Assembly (NCBI RefSeq): GCF_024508315.1
Contig: NZ_CP101987.1
Location: 2,170,001 to 2,234,000 of the forward strand
Reading direction: 5' to 3'
DNA from: Cellulomonas xiejunii
GTDB taxonomy: Bacteria; Actinomycetota; Actinomycetes; Actinomycetales; Cellulomonadaceae
Length of the DNA: 64,000 bases
Shown in pieces: positions 37,655 through 46,496 of this stretch. Every line of letters begins with the position of its first letter. Positions within the stretch are counted from its first letter, which is position 1. Both the position numbers and the translations under genes were made by a program. Under the pieces are notes generated by a model that saw only the letters and a program-made list of their open reading frames with translations, was not told the origin of the DNA and did no database searches.

Positions 37655-38110
37655 CTAGGGCAGCGGCGCAGGTCCGAGGTACGGCACGAGGGCCGGGACG
37701 TTGCGCAGCACGGCGAACGCCACGACCGCTACGAGGACGGTCCACGGCACCCACGCCGGCGCGACCGGGCCGGGCCGGCCACGCAGCCGTCGCACGGTCC
37801 ACAGCGCCCAGGCGAACGCCAGGAGCGGCGCCGCGAGCGTCCACAGCGGGTTCGCCTGCCACGCAGCGGCGAGGTCCCCCGTCAGCAGGTCGTGCGTCGC
37901 ACGCAGACCTCCGCAGCCCGGGCACGACACCCCGAGGAAGAGGACCGAGGGGCAGATGCCGTAGCTGAGGGGCACGTACGGCGACCGTGCGACCAGCAGC
38001 ACCGCACCACCCACCGCGGCCGCGCCCACAGCGAGCGGCACCGCGCCCCGCCGCAGGTGCGGCGGGGACGCGGTGCCGGGGCTCGCTGCCACCCGCGGGG
38101 CAGGTGTCAC
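37655..38110 (-). CDS. DUF2752 membrane protein
   Basis: A 151-residue protein with three or four helices and the DUF2752 signature CPGCGGLRATHDLLTGDLAA (about 77-96), in which paired cysteines and a histidine precede the second helix. Function is unknown; the CPxCG motif suggests metal or redox chemistry. The GTG at 38110 overlaps the stop of the upstream DUF4190 gene by four bases (GTGA). Confidence 0.85.
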   Translation of the reverse strand: MTPAPRVAASPGTASPPHLRRGAVPLAVGAAAVGGAVLLVARSPYVPLSYGICPSVLFLGVSCPGCGGLRATHDLLTGDLAAAWQANPLWTLAAPLLAFAWALWTVRRLRGRPGPVAPAWVPWTVLVAVVAFAVLRNVPALVPYLGPAPLP

Positions 38111-38760
38111 GGGGTCTGCAGCTGCTGCTGACGCTCCACTTCCTCCTGGACGTACTCCATGAATCCGTCCAGACCGCCGTACTGGGCGATGCCCATGGCG
38201 ATGCTCACGAGGAAGTACAGCCCGATGAGGACACCGAGGACGCTGAGGATGATGCCCGCGAGCGCGAGGCCGCCGTTGGTGGCCTCGCCGCGCGCCGCTG
38301 CCGCCCGGCCCTTGATCCCGAGCCAGATGCCGATCGCGCCGGGGATGATGCCGACGGCGAAGCAGCACAGCACGATCGAGAGGATGCCGAGCCCGAGCGA
38401 CCAACCGCCGAGCGAGTTGCGCGCGGTCGACGGCGCACCGCCGTAGCCGGGCTGCTGACCGTAGCCGGGCTGCTGGCCGTAGCCGGGCTGCTGGCCGTAC
38501 GCCGGAGCCTGGCCGTACGCCGGCGGCTGGCCGTACGCCGGCGGCTGGCCCTGCCCGTAGGCGGGAGGCTGCCCGTAGGCGGGAGGCTGACCCGGGGTCG
38601 GCGCTGCCGACGGTGCGTCCGGGCTGGTCCCGGCGGGGTACGGCGGGACGTCCCCTGTCGGCGGGGGGCCCGGGGACGGGGGCACCGGACCGGGCTCGGC
38701 CGAACCGGCGCCTGGCTCGTCGGGCGTGTACGGGTCGCGGGGCTCGTTCGGGGTCGTCAT
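38107..38760 (-). CDS. DUF4190 membrane protein (2) with tandem YGQPPA repeats
   Basis: A 217-residue protein. Residues 1-45 are Pro/Glu-rich, then about nine six-residue repeats of the YGQPPA/YGQQPG kind (about 55-110), then two helices around the DUF4190 region (SLGLGILSIVLCCFAVGIIPG and LALAGIILSVLGVLIGLYFLV), ending in an amphipathic helix. The repeat tract resembles low-complexity cytoplasmic tails of actinobacterial membrane proteins. Function unknown. GGGAG precedes the ATG, and its stop overlaps the DUF2752 gene. Confidence 0.82.
   Translation of the reverse strand: MTTPNEPRDPYTPDEPGAGSAEPGPVPPSPGPPPTGDVPPYPAGTSPDAPSAAPTPGQPPAYGQPPAYGQGQPPAYGQPPAYGQAPAYGQQPGYGQQPGYGQQPGYGGAPSTARNSLGGWSLGLGILSIVLCCFAVGIIPGAIGIWLGIKGRAAAARGEATNGGLALAGIILSVLGVLIGLYFLVSIAMGIAQYGGLDGFMEYVQEEVERQQQLQTP
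38443..38592 (-). repeat. 18-bp tandem repeat inside the DUF4190 gene
   Basis: About eight imperfect copies of an 18-bp unit (typical plus-strand form GTAGCCGGGCTGCTGGCC) encode the YGQPPA/YGQQPG repeats. Three copies at the left end are nearly identical; the right-hand copies have diverged to GTACGCCGGCGGCTGGCC and GTAGGCGGGAGGCTGCCC, a sign of recent expansion on the left. Confidence 0.8.
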
Positions 38761-38812
38761 GCAGCTCTCCCAGCGTCGGTGGTGGTGCGGACCGGAGGAC
38801 TCCCCGGTGCGG

Positions 38813-39118
38813 TCAGTGGCCGCCGCGTCGCTGCGCGCGGGCGAGCGTCGCTGCGCCGCCCTGCCCGTGTCCCAGCAGCTGCAGGACCTTGCCCAGGACG
38901 AGGGCCAGGACGATGACGCCCATGCCGACCCAGAACAGCCAGACGAGAGTGAACGCCACCCCGAGCGCGGCGACCAGGCCGCCGAGGACGACACCCCAGG
39001 TCGTCGTCCACGCCGCGACGGTGCGACCGTGGTTGGTCGGAGGCGTCGTCGGCGGCAGGTGCATGGTCTCGGTGCGCGTCGGGTTCTGCGCGCGGTGGGC
39101 CAGCGAGTGATCGGCCAT
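38813..39118 (-). CDS. HGxxPAAW-family-like small membrane protein
   Basis: A 101-residue protein with the motif NHGRTVAAWT (about 29-38), a variant of HGxxPAAW in which Pro is Val, followed by two helices (GVVLGGLVAALGVAFTLVWLF and GVIVLALVLGKVLQLLG). Members of this actinobacterial family are typically found beside trp genes, which is the position here. Function is unknown. AAGGA lies about 10 bases before the ATG. Confidence 0.75.
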   Translation of the reverse strand: MADHSLAHRAQNPTRTETMHLPPTTPPTNHGRTVAAWTTTWGVVLGGLVAALGVAFTLVWLFWVGMGVIVLALVLGKVLQLLGHGQGGAATLARAQRRGGH

Positions 39119-39182
39119 CAGAGGTACGTCCTTCGTGCTCGGTGTCGGGACACCCTATCCGAGACCGCCCCGTCCACGCTGG

Positions 39183-39794
39183 TCAGGACGGGTCGTCGCC
39201 CCGGCTCAACGCATCCCAGTCCGCGCGCTCGTCGGCCGCGCCCGTGGTCGCCGGCGCGGCCCCGCCCGGACGCTCGTGGCGGCGCGACGTGTGCCGCCAC
39301 GAGCCGCCCGCGCGCGTCAGCGCCGCGCCGAGCAGCACCACGACGACGCCCGCCACGACGGCGACGACGGGCCACGCGGTGAGCGACGCGGACGGGTCGT
39401 CGACAGCGACACCCGTGGCCTCGGCCACGGCTCCCCAGACGGCGCCGCCGGGGTCGGCGAGCACCCCGCCCGCGGCGGCGCAGACGAGCAGTCCCGCACC
39501 CACCGTGACGATCGCCACGACCCAGCGGCCGACGCGTCCGACGAGCGCGACGGCAGCGGCAGCGGCCAGCAGGACGAGACCGGCAGCCGTGGCCTGCGGC
39601 GCGACAGCCGAACCGGTCACCCGGACGTCCACGGAGCGCTCGAGGGAGCTGCTGCCCTCGGCGACGACCCAGGTCGGCAGCGCGACGACCGCGACGAGAG
39701 CCGCCGCGAGCACGAGCAGGAGCACCCACCGGCCGCGGCGCGCGGGCCCGTCGGTCCCGGCACGGGCGGCACCGGGGGTCGGCGCGTCGCTCAC
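39183..39794 (-). CDS. Trp biosynthesis-associated membrane protein (TIGR02234-like)
   Basis: A 203-residue protein with four helices: WVLLLVLAAALVAVVALPTWV (about 23-43), then pairs near 75-95, 98-115 and 145-165, and a charged C-terminal tail. The layout and its position directly after trpE match the Trp-biosynthesis-associated membrane proteins of actinobacteria, whose role is unknown. GTG at 39794 overlaps the trpE stop (GTGA). Confidence 0.8.
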   Translation of the reverse strand: MSDAPTPGAARAGTDGPARRGRWVLLLVLAAALVAVVALPTWVVAEGSSSLERSVDVRVTGSAVAPQATAAGLVLLAAAAAVALVGRVGRWVVAIVTVGAGLLVCAAAGGVLADPGGAVWGAVAEATGVAVDDPSASLTAWPVVAVVAGVVVVLLGAALTRAGGSWRHTSRRHERPGGAAPATTGAADERADWDALSRGDDPS

Positions 39795-41368
39795 GGCAGG
39801 TCGTCGCGCAGGCACGCCGCGAGCTGGATCGCCCGGACGGCGGCCGCGGCCTTGTTGCGCGACTCCTCGTACTCGAGGGCCGGCACGGAGTCGGCGACGA
39901 TGCCACCGCCCGCCTGCACGCTCGCCCGCCCGTCGCGGATCACCGCGGTGCGGATCGCGATGGCCATGTCCATGTCCCCGGCGAAGTCGAAGTACCCGAC
40001 GGTCCCGCCGTAGACACCGCGCCGCGCCGGCTCCAGCTCGTCGATCAGCTCGATCGCCCGCGGCTTCGGCGCACCGGAGAGCGTGCCGGCCGGGAACGTG
40101 GCGACGAGGGTCTGGAGCGCGGTGGACCCGGCGCGCAGGCGACCGACCACCGTCGAGCAGATGTGCATGATGTGCGAGAACCGCCGCACGGCCATGAACT
40201 CCACGACCTCGACGCTCGTCGGCTCGCACACCTTGACCATGTCGTTGCGCGACAGGTCGACCAGCATGATGTGCTCGGCCCGCTCCTTGGGGTCCGCGAG
40301 CACCTCGTCCGCGAGGGTCCGGTCCTCCTCCGGCGTCGCCCCGCGCGGACGGGACCCCGCGATCGGGAAGGTCGTGACGTGGCCGTCGCTGACCTTGACG
40401 AGCGTCTCGGGGCTGGAGCCGACGACGGAGAAGTCGCGGCCGTCCGCGTCCTGCAGCGCGAGCAGGTACATGTACGGGCTCGGGTTGACGGTGCGCAGCA
40501 CCCGGTAGACGTCGAGCGGGTCGGCCGGGCAGTCCAGGTCCAGCCGCTGCGAGAGCACGACCTGGAAGACGTCGCCGTCGCGGATCGCCTCCTGGCCCCG
40601 GCGCACCTGCGCCTCGAACTCCTCGCGTGTGCTGCGGAACTCGAGCTGCGGCACCGGTGCGGCCGGGTCGATCACCGCGGGTGCGGGGACCACGGGCCGG
40701 CGCAGCGCGGCCTGCATCTCGTCGAGGCGGCGCACCGCGTCCGCGTACGCGTCGTCGACGCGCTCGTCGGTCGCGTCGAAGTTGATCGCGTTGGCGACGA
40801 GCCACACCGACCCGTCGACGTGGTCGACCGCCGCCAGGTCGGAGGCCAGCAGCATCGTCACCTCGGGGATGCCGAGCTCCTCCGGCGCGCGCGCGGGCAG
40901 CGTCGGCTCCCAGTGGTGCACGACGTCCCAGCCGAGCACACCCACCATTCCCCCGGTCAGCGGCGGCAGCCCGGCGATGCGCGGTGTGTGCAGGACGTCG
41001 AGCGTGCGGCCCAGGACGTCGAGCACGTCCCCGTCGGTCGGGACCCCCACCGGCACGTCACCGGACCAGGCGGCTCGGCCGTCACGCACCGACAGGCACG
41101 CGCGCGACGTCACACCGACGAACGACCACCGCCCCCAGGTCCCGTCCGACTCGGCCGACTCGAGGATGAACGTGCCGGGCCGCCCCGCCGCGAGGGTGCG
41201 GTACAGACCCACGGGGGTCACGTCGTCGGCCAGGAGCCGGCGCACGACCGGCACGACGCGCCGCTCGGCGGCCAGGTCCCGGAACCCGTCGCGCGTCGGC
41301 CAGGTCGCCCCCCAGGGCACGTCCGTGGCGGTCGCGCGCGGCGCGGCGGAGACGGACGGCTGGGTCAC
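39791..41368 (-). CDS. trpE: anthranilate synthase component I
   Basis: Converts chorismate to anthranilate with ammonia from a TrpG partner that is not encoded in the window. The 525-residue protein has the N-terminal tryptophan-binding region ([19 protein letters not shown]) and the chorismate-binding domain with [24 protein letters not shown] and [16 protein letters not shown]. No fused glutaminase domain is present. The GTG at 41368 overlaps the hisI stop (GTGA). With hisI overlapping its start there is no room for a trp leader peptide here. Confidence 0.96.
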   Translation of the reverse strand: MTQPSVSAAPRATATDVPWGATWPTRDGFRDLAAERRVVPVVRRLLADDVTPVGLYRTLAAGRPGTFILESAESDGTWGRWSFVGVTSRACLSVRDGRAAWSGDVPVGVPTDGDVLDVLGRTLDVLHTPRIAGLPPLTGGMVGVLGWDVVHHWEPTLPARAPEELGIPEVTMLLASDLAAVDHVDGSVWLVANAINFDATDERVDDAYADAVRRLDEMQAALRRPVVPAPAVIDPAAPVPQLEFRSTREEFEAQVRRGQEAIRDGDVFQVVLSQRLDLDCPADPLDVYRVLRTVNPSPYMYLLALQDADGRDFSVVGSSPETLVKVSDGHVTTFPIAGSRPRGATPEEDRTLADEVLADPKERAEHIMLVDLSRNDMVKVCEPTSVEVVEFMAVRRFSHIMHICSTVVGRLRAGSTALQTLVATFPAGTLSGAPKPRAIELIDELEPARRGVYGGTVGYFDFAGDMDMAIAIRTAVIRDGRASVQAGGGIVADSVPALEYEESRNKAAAAVRAIQLAACLRDDLP

Positions 41369-41817
41369 GGCTGGGCTCCTCGGGAGGTGGCGGCTGCCGC
41401 CGCGGACGGGTCGGAGGTCGGGGGCAGCACGACCGGCAGGGGCCCGCCGGCCTCGAAGCACGTGCGAGAGCCGGTGTGGCAGGCGGCGCCGACCTGGTCG
41501 ACGGTGACGAGCAGGGCGTCCCCGTCACAGTCGATCGCGACGGAGCGCACGTGCTGGACGTGGCCTGACGTGTCGCCCTTGCGCCAGTACTCCTGCCGGG
41601 ACCGGCTCCAGAACGTCACGCGGCCCGTCGTGAGTGTGCGGTGCAGCGCCTCGTCGTCCATCCAGCCGAGCATGAGCACCTCGCGGGTGTCGTGCTGCTG
41701 GACGACCGCGGCGACGAGCCCGGCGTCGTCGCGGCGCAGGCGCGCGGCCACGGCCGGGTCCAGGGCGCTGCGCACCAGGCGTCCGTCGGGGGTGGTGGAG
41801 GGGTCGGTCTGCGGCAC
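41365..41817 (-). CDS. hisI: phosphoribosyl-AMP cyclohydrolase
   Basis: Opens the purine ring of phosphoribosyl-AMP in histidine synthesis. The 150-residue stand-alone enzyme has [29 protein letters not shown] and the metal-binding CDGD plus [12 protein letters not shown] cysteines. I chose the GTG at 41817; the frame is open for 19 more codons. An AGGA lies near it, and CAGGAT stands six bases upstream. The hisI-trpE overlap makes it the likely head of a hisI-trpE-trpM unit. Its partner his genes, apart from hisF 4.7 kb away, are not here. Confidence 0.93.
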   Translation of the reverse strand: MPQTDPSTTPDGRLVRSALDPAVAARLRRDDAGLVAAVVQQHDTREVLMLGWMDDEALHRTLTTGRVTFWSRSRQEYWRKGDTSGHVQHVRSVAIDCDGDALLVTVDQVGAACHTGSRTCFEAGGPLPVVLPPTSDPSAAAAATSRGAQP

Positions 41818-41920
41818 CCGACGATCCTGCCACGCGCGACCCGCACCGAGGCGCGCCGTCCGCGACGGCCGCACGGCTCGCCCGCGGCGCGGTCACGACG
41901 GGCTGCACCGGCTGCCGAGG

Positions 41921-43759
41921 TCAGCGCGTCTGCGACACCCAGGCGGAGTGCATCGCCGCGTAGTGCTCGCCGCGCGCCAGCAGGTCGGCGTGCGTGCCCA
42001 CCTCGACGACGCGACCGGCGTGGACGACCACGACGAGGTCCGCGGCCTCCGCCGTCGACAGGCGGTGGGCGATCGTCAAGGTCGTGCGGCCCCGGGCGAG
42101 CTCGCGCAGCGCGCGCGCGATCCGCACCTCCGCGACGGGGTCCACCGCGGAGGTGGCCTCGTCGAGCAGCAGGAGGTCACCGTCCGCGAGCCGCGCCCGC
42201 GCGAGGGCCACGAGCTGCCGCTCGCCCGCGGACAGCAGCTCACCACGCTGCCCGACAGGGGTGGCCATGCCCGCGGGCAGCTCGTCCAGCCACGCGTCGA
42301 GGCCGAGCTCGGCGACGACCTGCTCCACGCGGGCGACGACCTGCGACGACGGCCCGGCGGCGACCACGTCGTCACGCAGGCCGTAGGCGATGTTCTCGGT
42401 GATCGTCCCGTCGAACAGGAACCCCTCCTGCGGGACCAGCACGACCCTGCGCCGCAGGTCGTGCGACGCGATACGACGCAGGTCGGTGCCGTCGAGCAGC
42501 ACGGCCCCGGTGGTCGGGTCCATGAACCGGGCGACGAGCTTGGCCATCGTCGTCTTGCCCGAGCCCGTCGCCCCGACCACGGCGACCGACGTGCCGGCGG
42601 CGACGTGCAGGTCGACGTCCTGCAGCACCGGCGGGCCGTCCGGGTACGCGTAGCCGACGTCCGCGAACGTCAGCGACGCCGGGCCACGCGGGCTGGGGAC
42701 GGCGTCCTCGCCCGGCTCCGCGACGTCCACGGGTGTCTCGAGGACACCCAGCACGCGCCGCCAGCCCGAGATCGCGTTCTGCAGCTCGTTGAGGATCTCG
42801 GTGGCCATCTGCACCGGCCCCGTGAACAGCTGGACGAGGAACAGGAAGGCCAGCACCCGTCCGACCGTCAGCTCGCCTGCGACACCCAGCCACGTGCCGG
42901 CGACCACGACGACCGCGAGCACGAGGTTGGCCACCAGCACGCCGGAGGAGAACACCACCGCCACGAGCGTCTGGGCGCGCACCATGGCCCGCCGCGTCGC
43001 GGCCACCGCGGCGTCGACACGACGCTGCGTGCGCTCCGACACCCCGTACGCCCGGATCGTCTCGGCGCCGACGACCGCCTCGGACACCGCGCCGAGCATC
43101 GCGCCGTACCGCTCCCGGACGGCTGCGTACCGCCGGTTCACGCCGCGCTGCATGCGCGGCAGGACCACCATCAGCGGCAGGAAGCACGCCCACACGAGCA
43201 GCGTGAGCTGCCACGAGTAGACCGCCATGAGCGTCGTGGCCACGAGGATCTGCAGCGCGGAGACGAGCAGCATGATGCCGCCCCACTGCACGAACATCGA
43301 GATCGTGTCGACGTCCGACGTCACGCGGGAGACGAGCGACCCCCGCCGCTCGGTGCTCTGGGTCAGCACGGACAGGTCGTGCACGTGCCGGAACGCCTTC
43401 GTGCGCAGGGTCAGCAGGCCCGCCTCGCTGGACCGGAAGAGCCGCACGTTGACCAGTGCGGAGCACGCGGCGCCGACCGCGAGCCCGACCGCCGCGATGC
43501 CGACGAGCGCCGCGGCCCGCGACACGTCGACGCCACCGGGCGCCAGGATCGCGGTGTCGACCGTCTGCTGCACGGCGATCGGCACGAGCACGCGGGCGGT
43601 CGCCGCGACCACGGCGAGCACGAGCGTCACGGCCAGCCCGTCGAGCAGCTCGGGTGACACCTGCGCCGCGCGGCGCAGCGTCGCGAGCACGCCGAGGGTG
43701 CTCGCCGGAGCCATGCGGCTGTCCTGCGCGGACGTCCGCGGCTGGTCCTTCGCCGTCAT
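41921..43759 (-). CDS. heterodimeric ABC exporter subunit with consensus ATPase site (subunit 2)
   Basis: A 612-residue exporter half with six helices (about 50-330) and a C-terminal ATPase. Walker A is GATGSGKTT, Walker B LLLLDEATSAVD with the catalytic glutamate, and the H-loop IAHRLST. Its signature is altered to LSAGERQLVALAR instead of LSGGQ. This is the complement of the defects in the partner, as expected for a heterodimer in which the altered signature lies at the degenerate site. The ATG overlaps the partner stop (ATGA). Substrate unknown; drug, lipid or peptide export are possible. Confidence 0.92.
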   Translation of the reverse strand: MTAKDQPRTSAQDSRMAPASTLGVLATLRRAAQVSPELLDGLAVTLVLAVVAATARVLVPIAVQQTVDTAILAPGGVDVSRAAALVGIAAVGLAVGAACSALVNVRLFRSSEAGLLTLRTKAFRHVHDLSVLTQSTERRGSLVSRVTSDVDTISMFVQWGGIMLLVSALQILVATTLMAVYSWQLTLLVWACFLPLMVVLPRMQRGVNRRYAAVRERYGAMLGAVSEAVVGAETIRAYGVSERTQRRVDAAVAATRRAMVRAQTLVAVVFSSGVLVANLVLAVVVVAGTWLGVAGELTVGRVLAFLFLVQLFTGPVQMATEILNELQNAISGWRRVLGVLETPVDVAEPGEDAVPSPRGPASLTFADVGYAYPDGPPVLQDVDLHVAAGTSVAVVGATGSGKTTMAKLVARFMDPTTGAVLLDGTDLRRIASHDLRRRVVLVPQEGFLFDGTITENIAYGLRDDVVAAGPSSQVVARVEQVVAELGLDAWLDELPAGMATPVGQRGELLSAGERQLVALARARLADGDLLLLDEATSAVDPVAEVRIARALRELARGRTTLTIAHRLSTAEAADLVVVVHAGRVVEVGTHADLLARGEHYAAMHSAWVSQTR

Positions 43760-45687
43760 CGACGTCCTCCCTCTGCCGTGATGTCGTCGCCCCACGCGTC
43801 GGCCGCGTCCGCGTCGGCCCGTTCGCGCGCCCGGCGCTGTGACTCGCGCTCGTACGCCGTGGCCAGCTCGCGGTAGCCCGCGTCGCGCGCGAGCAGCTCG
43901 GCGTGCGTGCCGCGGTCGACGACACGACCCGCCTCGACGTGCACGACCTCGTCGGCGAGCACGACCGAGGCCATGCGGTACGCCACGAGCAGCACCGTCG
44001 GGCCCGTCCCCCCGGTGCCTGCGTGCAGCCCGGTGAGGATGTCGCGCTCGACGCCCGGGTCCACCGCCGAGGTCGCGTCGTCGAGGACGAGGACCCGGGG
44101 ACGGCGCACGAGGGCGCGCGCGAGCGCGAGCCGCTGCCGCTGGCCGCCGGACAGGTTGGCGCCGCGCTCACCGAGCGGTGCGTCCAGCCCGCCCGGCAGC
44201 GCCCGCACCACGTCGTCGACGCGTGCCGCGGCGAGGGCCGCCCACACCTCGTCGTCACCGGGCGCCCCTGCGTCGCCGGGGTCCGCGAGCGTGACGTTGC
44301 CGCGCACCGTGTCCTCGAACACGAACGTCGACTGGCTCACGTAGCCCACCTGCGCCGCGAGGTCGGCGGGACGCAGGTCTCGGACGTCGACGCCGTCGAC
44401 CTCGACCGCGCCCTGCGACGGGTCGACGAGGCGCGGCACCAGACCGACGAGCGTGGACTTGCCCGCGCCGGTCGGTCCGACGACTGCGAGCGTGCGCCCT
44501 GCCTCGACCCGCAGGTCCACGCCGTGCAGCAGCTCGACCTCGCCGTCGGACCCGGGCACCCGTAGGTGCACCCCACGCATCTCGACCGTGGCGCCCGGGG
44601 AGGCCGCGGCCAGCGGCGTGACGCCCTCGCTCGGCACACCCGGGGCGTCCAGGACCCGCGAGATCCGGTCGTGACCGACCAGGCCGCGGGGCAGCTCGCC
44701 GAGCACCCAGCCGAACGCGCGCACGGGTACGGCCAGCAGCGTCAGGAGGTAGGCGGCGGCGACGACGTCACCGGTGCCGATCGCACCGGCCGCGACCCGC
44801 TGCACCCCGACCAGCAGCACGAGCAGCGTGCCGAGGTTCGGCAGCAGGTCGATGACGGGGTCGAAGACCGCGCGGACGACACCGACGCGGACGTTGGCGT
44901 CCCGCAGCTCGCGTGCGCGCTCGGTGAACCGCACGTCCTCCCGCTCCTCGGTGCCGAGCGACTTCACCAGCGCGGCCGCCTCGAAGCTCTCGTGCGCGAC
45001 GTCGGCCACCTCGGCACGCAGCTGCTGCGCACGCGTGATCGCCGGGGTCATCCGCCGCTGGAAGACGAGGTTCGCGATCACCGCGAGCGGCAGCACCACG
45101 AGTGCCGCCAGCGCCAGCCACACGTCGGTGCGCAGCAGTGCCACGGTGGCGGCGCCGATCATCACGACCACGCCGAGCGCGAAGGGCAGCGGGTTGAACA
45201 CCCCCGTCGCCGCCTCGACGTCCGACCCCGCGTTCGACAGCAGCTGACCCGTGGGGTGCTGCCGGTGCCACGACATCGGCAGCCGCAGGTACTGCCGCGT
45301 GACCGCCCGGCGGTGGTCCGCCTGGATGTCGGCGACACCGATGCCCGCGAAGACGCGCCGACCGGCGACGCTGACGGCGAGCAGCAGCGCGACGAGCGCG
45401 ACGACGAGGCCGGCCAGCCAGATCCTGTCCTGAGCCTGCTCGGACCCTGCCAGCGCGGGGACCACGACCTGGTCGGTGACAGCGCCGAGCACGCGGCTCA
45501 CCGCGACCGTCAGCCCGCCGAACAGCGCGGAGGTCGCGACCGCCGCGACGTACGTTCGCGGGTGCGCGCGCATCCCGCGCCAGACCAGGGCGGCCGACCG
45601 GCGGGCCGTCGAGCCGCGGAGGGCCGCTCCGGCGGCCTGCGCGTCCGGGCGCGGCGAGGCGGCGGGGGTCCGTGGGCGCGCGGGCAC
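43756..45687 (-). CDS. heterodimeric ABC exporter subunit with degenerate ATPase site (subunit 1)
   Basis: A 643-residue exporter half with six helices (about 45-335) and an ATPase domain. Walker A GPTGAGKST and signature LSGGQRQRLALARAL are canonical, but Walker B reads VLVLDDATSAVD, with Asp in place of the catalytic Glu, and the H-loop reads VAYRMAS, with Tyr in place of His. I prefer the GTG at 45687: AGGAG is only one base from the GTG at 45696 but 10 from 45687. It is the first gene of the exporter pair, upstream of and coupled to subunit 2. Confidence 0.9.
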   Translation of the reverse strand: MPARPRTPAASPRPDAQAAGAALRGSTARRSAALVWRGMRAHPRTYVAAVATSALFGGLTVAVSRVLGAVTDQVVVPALAGSEQAQDRIWLAGLVVALVALLLAVSVAGRRVFAGIGVADIQADHRRAVTRQYLRLPMSWHRQHPTGQLLSNAGSDVEAATGVFNPLPFALGVVVMIGAATVALLRTDVWLALAALVVLPLAVIANLVFQRRMTPAITRAQQLRAEVADVAHESFEAAALVKSLGTEEREDVRFTERARELRDANVRVGVVRAVFDPVIDLLPNLGTLLVLLVGVQRVAAGAIGTGDVVAAAYLLTLLAVPVRAFGWVLGELPRGLVGHDRISRVLDAPGVPSEGVTPLAAASPGATVEMRGVHLRVPGSDGEVELLHGVDLRVEAGRTLAVVGPTGAGKSTLVGLVPRLVDPSQGAVEVDGVDVRDLRPADLAAQVGYVSQSTFVFEDTVRGNVTLADPGDAGAPGDDEVWAALAAARVDDVVRALPGGLDAPLGERGANLSGGQRQRLALARALVRRPRVLVLDDATSAVDPGVERDILTGLHAGTGGTGPTVLLVAYRMASVVLADEVVHVEAGRVVDRGTHAELLARDAGYRELATAYERESQRRARERADADAADAWGDDITAEGGRR

Positions 45688-45798
45688 GGCTGTCACACTC
45701 CTGACGACACGGGGGAAGTGGCGATCTTCTCACGCACCCACGGCTGCGCCCGTCCGACGCGCGCCGGACGGCACGGTGCGCGGCGACACTGCTTCGCA

Positions 45799-45816
45799 TG
45801 GCACGATCACGTGCCA
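45799..45816. repeat. inverted repeat overlapping a start codon
   Basis: TGGCACG-ATCA-CGTGCCA has 7-bp arms and a 4-bp spacer, ending on the A of the ATG of the DinB-like gene. It could be an operator or a translation-blocking hairpin. Confidence 0.35.
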
Positions 45817-46448
45817 TGACGTGGCACGAGACCGAACGCGACTGGCTCTGCGAGACGCTGCGCGCCGCGGACCCGCACGACCCCACGCTGTGCGCGGGCT
45901 GGGAGGCCCGGCACCTGGCGGCGCACCTGGTGATCCGTGAACGGCCCGGGCTCGCCGTGTCCGCGGTGCGCGGTGGGCTCGCAGCGGCGACGGAGCGGCT
46001 CGCGGAGAGCGCGTCCGACGCCCCCGGGTACGCCGACCTGGTCGAACGGTTCGCCACGCCGCCCCCGCGGTGGAGCCCGCTCGCGTGGGCCGGCGACGCG
46101 GTGAACGCGACCGAGTACTTCGTGCACACGGAGGACGTGCGCCGGGGCACCGGCGACCTCACGCCCCGCGAGCTGCCCGAGGGCCTGGTCGACGTCCTGT
46201 GGTCGCAGCTCGTGCGCATGGCGCCGCTGCGCCTTCGCCGCCTCGGGCCGGGCGTGGTGCTGGTCCGGGACGACGACGTGCGGTCGGCCGTGCACGCCCC
46301 CCGGCAGGGCTACGGGACGGTCGTCCTGCGGGGCGACGTGGGAGAGCTCGTGCTCGCTGTGTCCGGCCGCCTCCAGGCGTCGAACGTGCGGGTCGACGGC
46401 GCCGAGGACGAGGTCGCCACCGTGCGGGACCTCCTGACCGGACCCTGA
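45816..46448 (+). CDS. DinB/maleylpyruvate isomerase-type protein (TIGR03085-like)
   Basis: A 210-residue protein starting MTWHETERDWLCETLRAA, followed by the four-helix-bundle motif LCAGWEARHLAAHLVIRER, whose histidines can bind metal, then the C-terminal region ATEYFVHTEDVRRGTGD. This is the layout of the actinobacterial TIGR03085 branch, related to mycothiol-dependent DinB-fold enzymes. Substrate unknown. No Shine-Dalgarno is evident; the start lies at the edge of an inverted repeat. It is divergent from the exporter operon and convergent with hisF. Confidence 0.82.
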   Translation: MTWHETERDWLCETLRAADPHDPTLCAGWEARHLAAHLVIRERPGLAVSAVRGGLAAATERLAESASDAPGYADLVERFATPPPRWSPLAWAGDAVNATEYFVHTEDVRRGTGDLTPRELPEGLVDVLWSQLVRMAPLRLRRLGPGVVLVRDDDVRSAVHAPRQGYGTVVLRGDVGELVLAVSGRLQASNVRVDGAEDEVATVRDLLTGP

Positions 46449-46496
46449 CGGCGGCGCGCGGCGGCGCCTCGCCGACCCGGCTCGTGGCCGTCCGTG

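Noticed and set aside
41369-41817. A trp leader peptide or attenuator before trpE
   Set aside because: hisI overlaps the trpE start by four bases, leaving no leader, and no Trp-codon run is seen.
40163-43657. 1,164-codon plus-strand frame over trpE, hisI and an exporter gene
   Set aside because: It spans three real genes on the other strand and shows no family.
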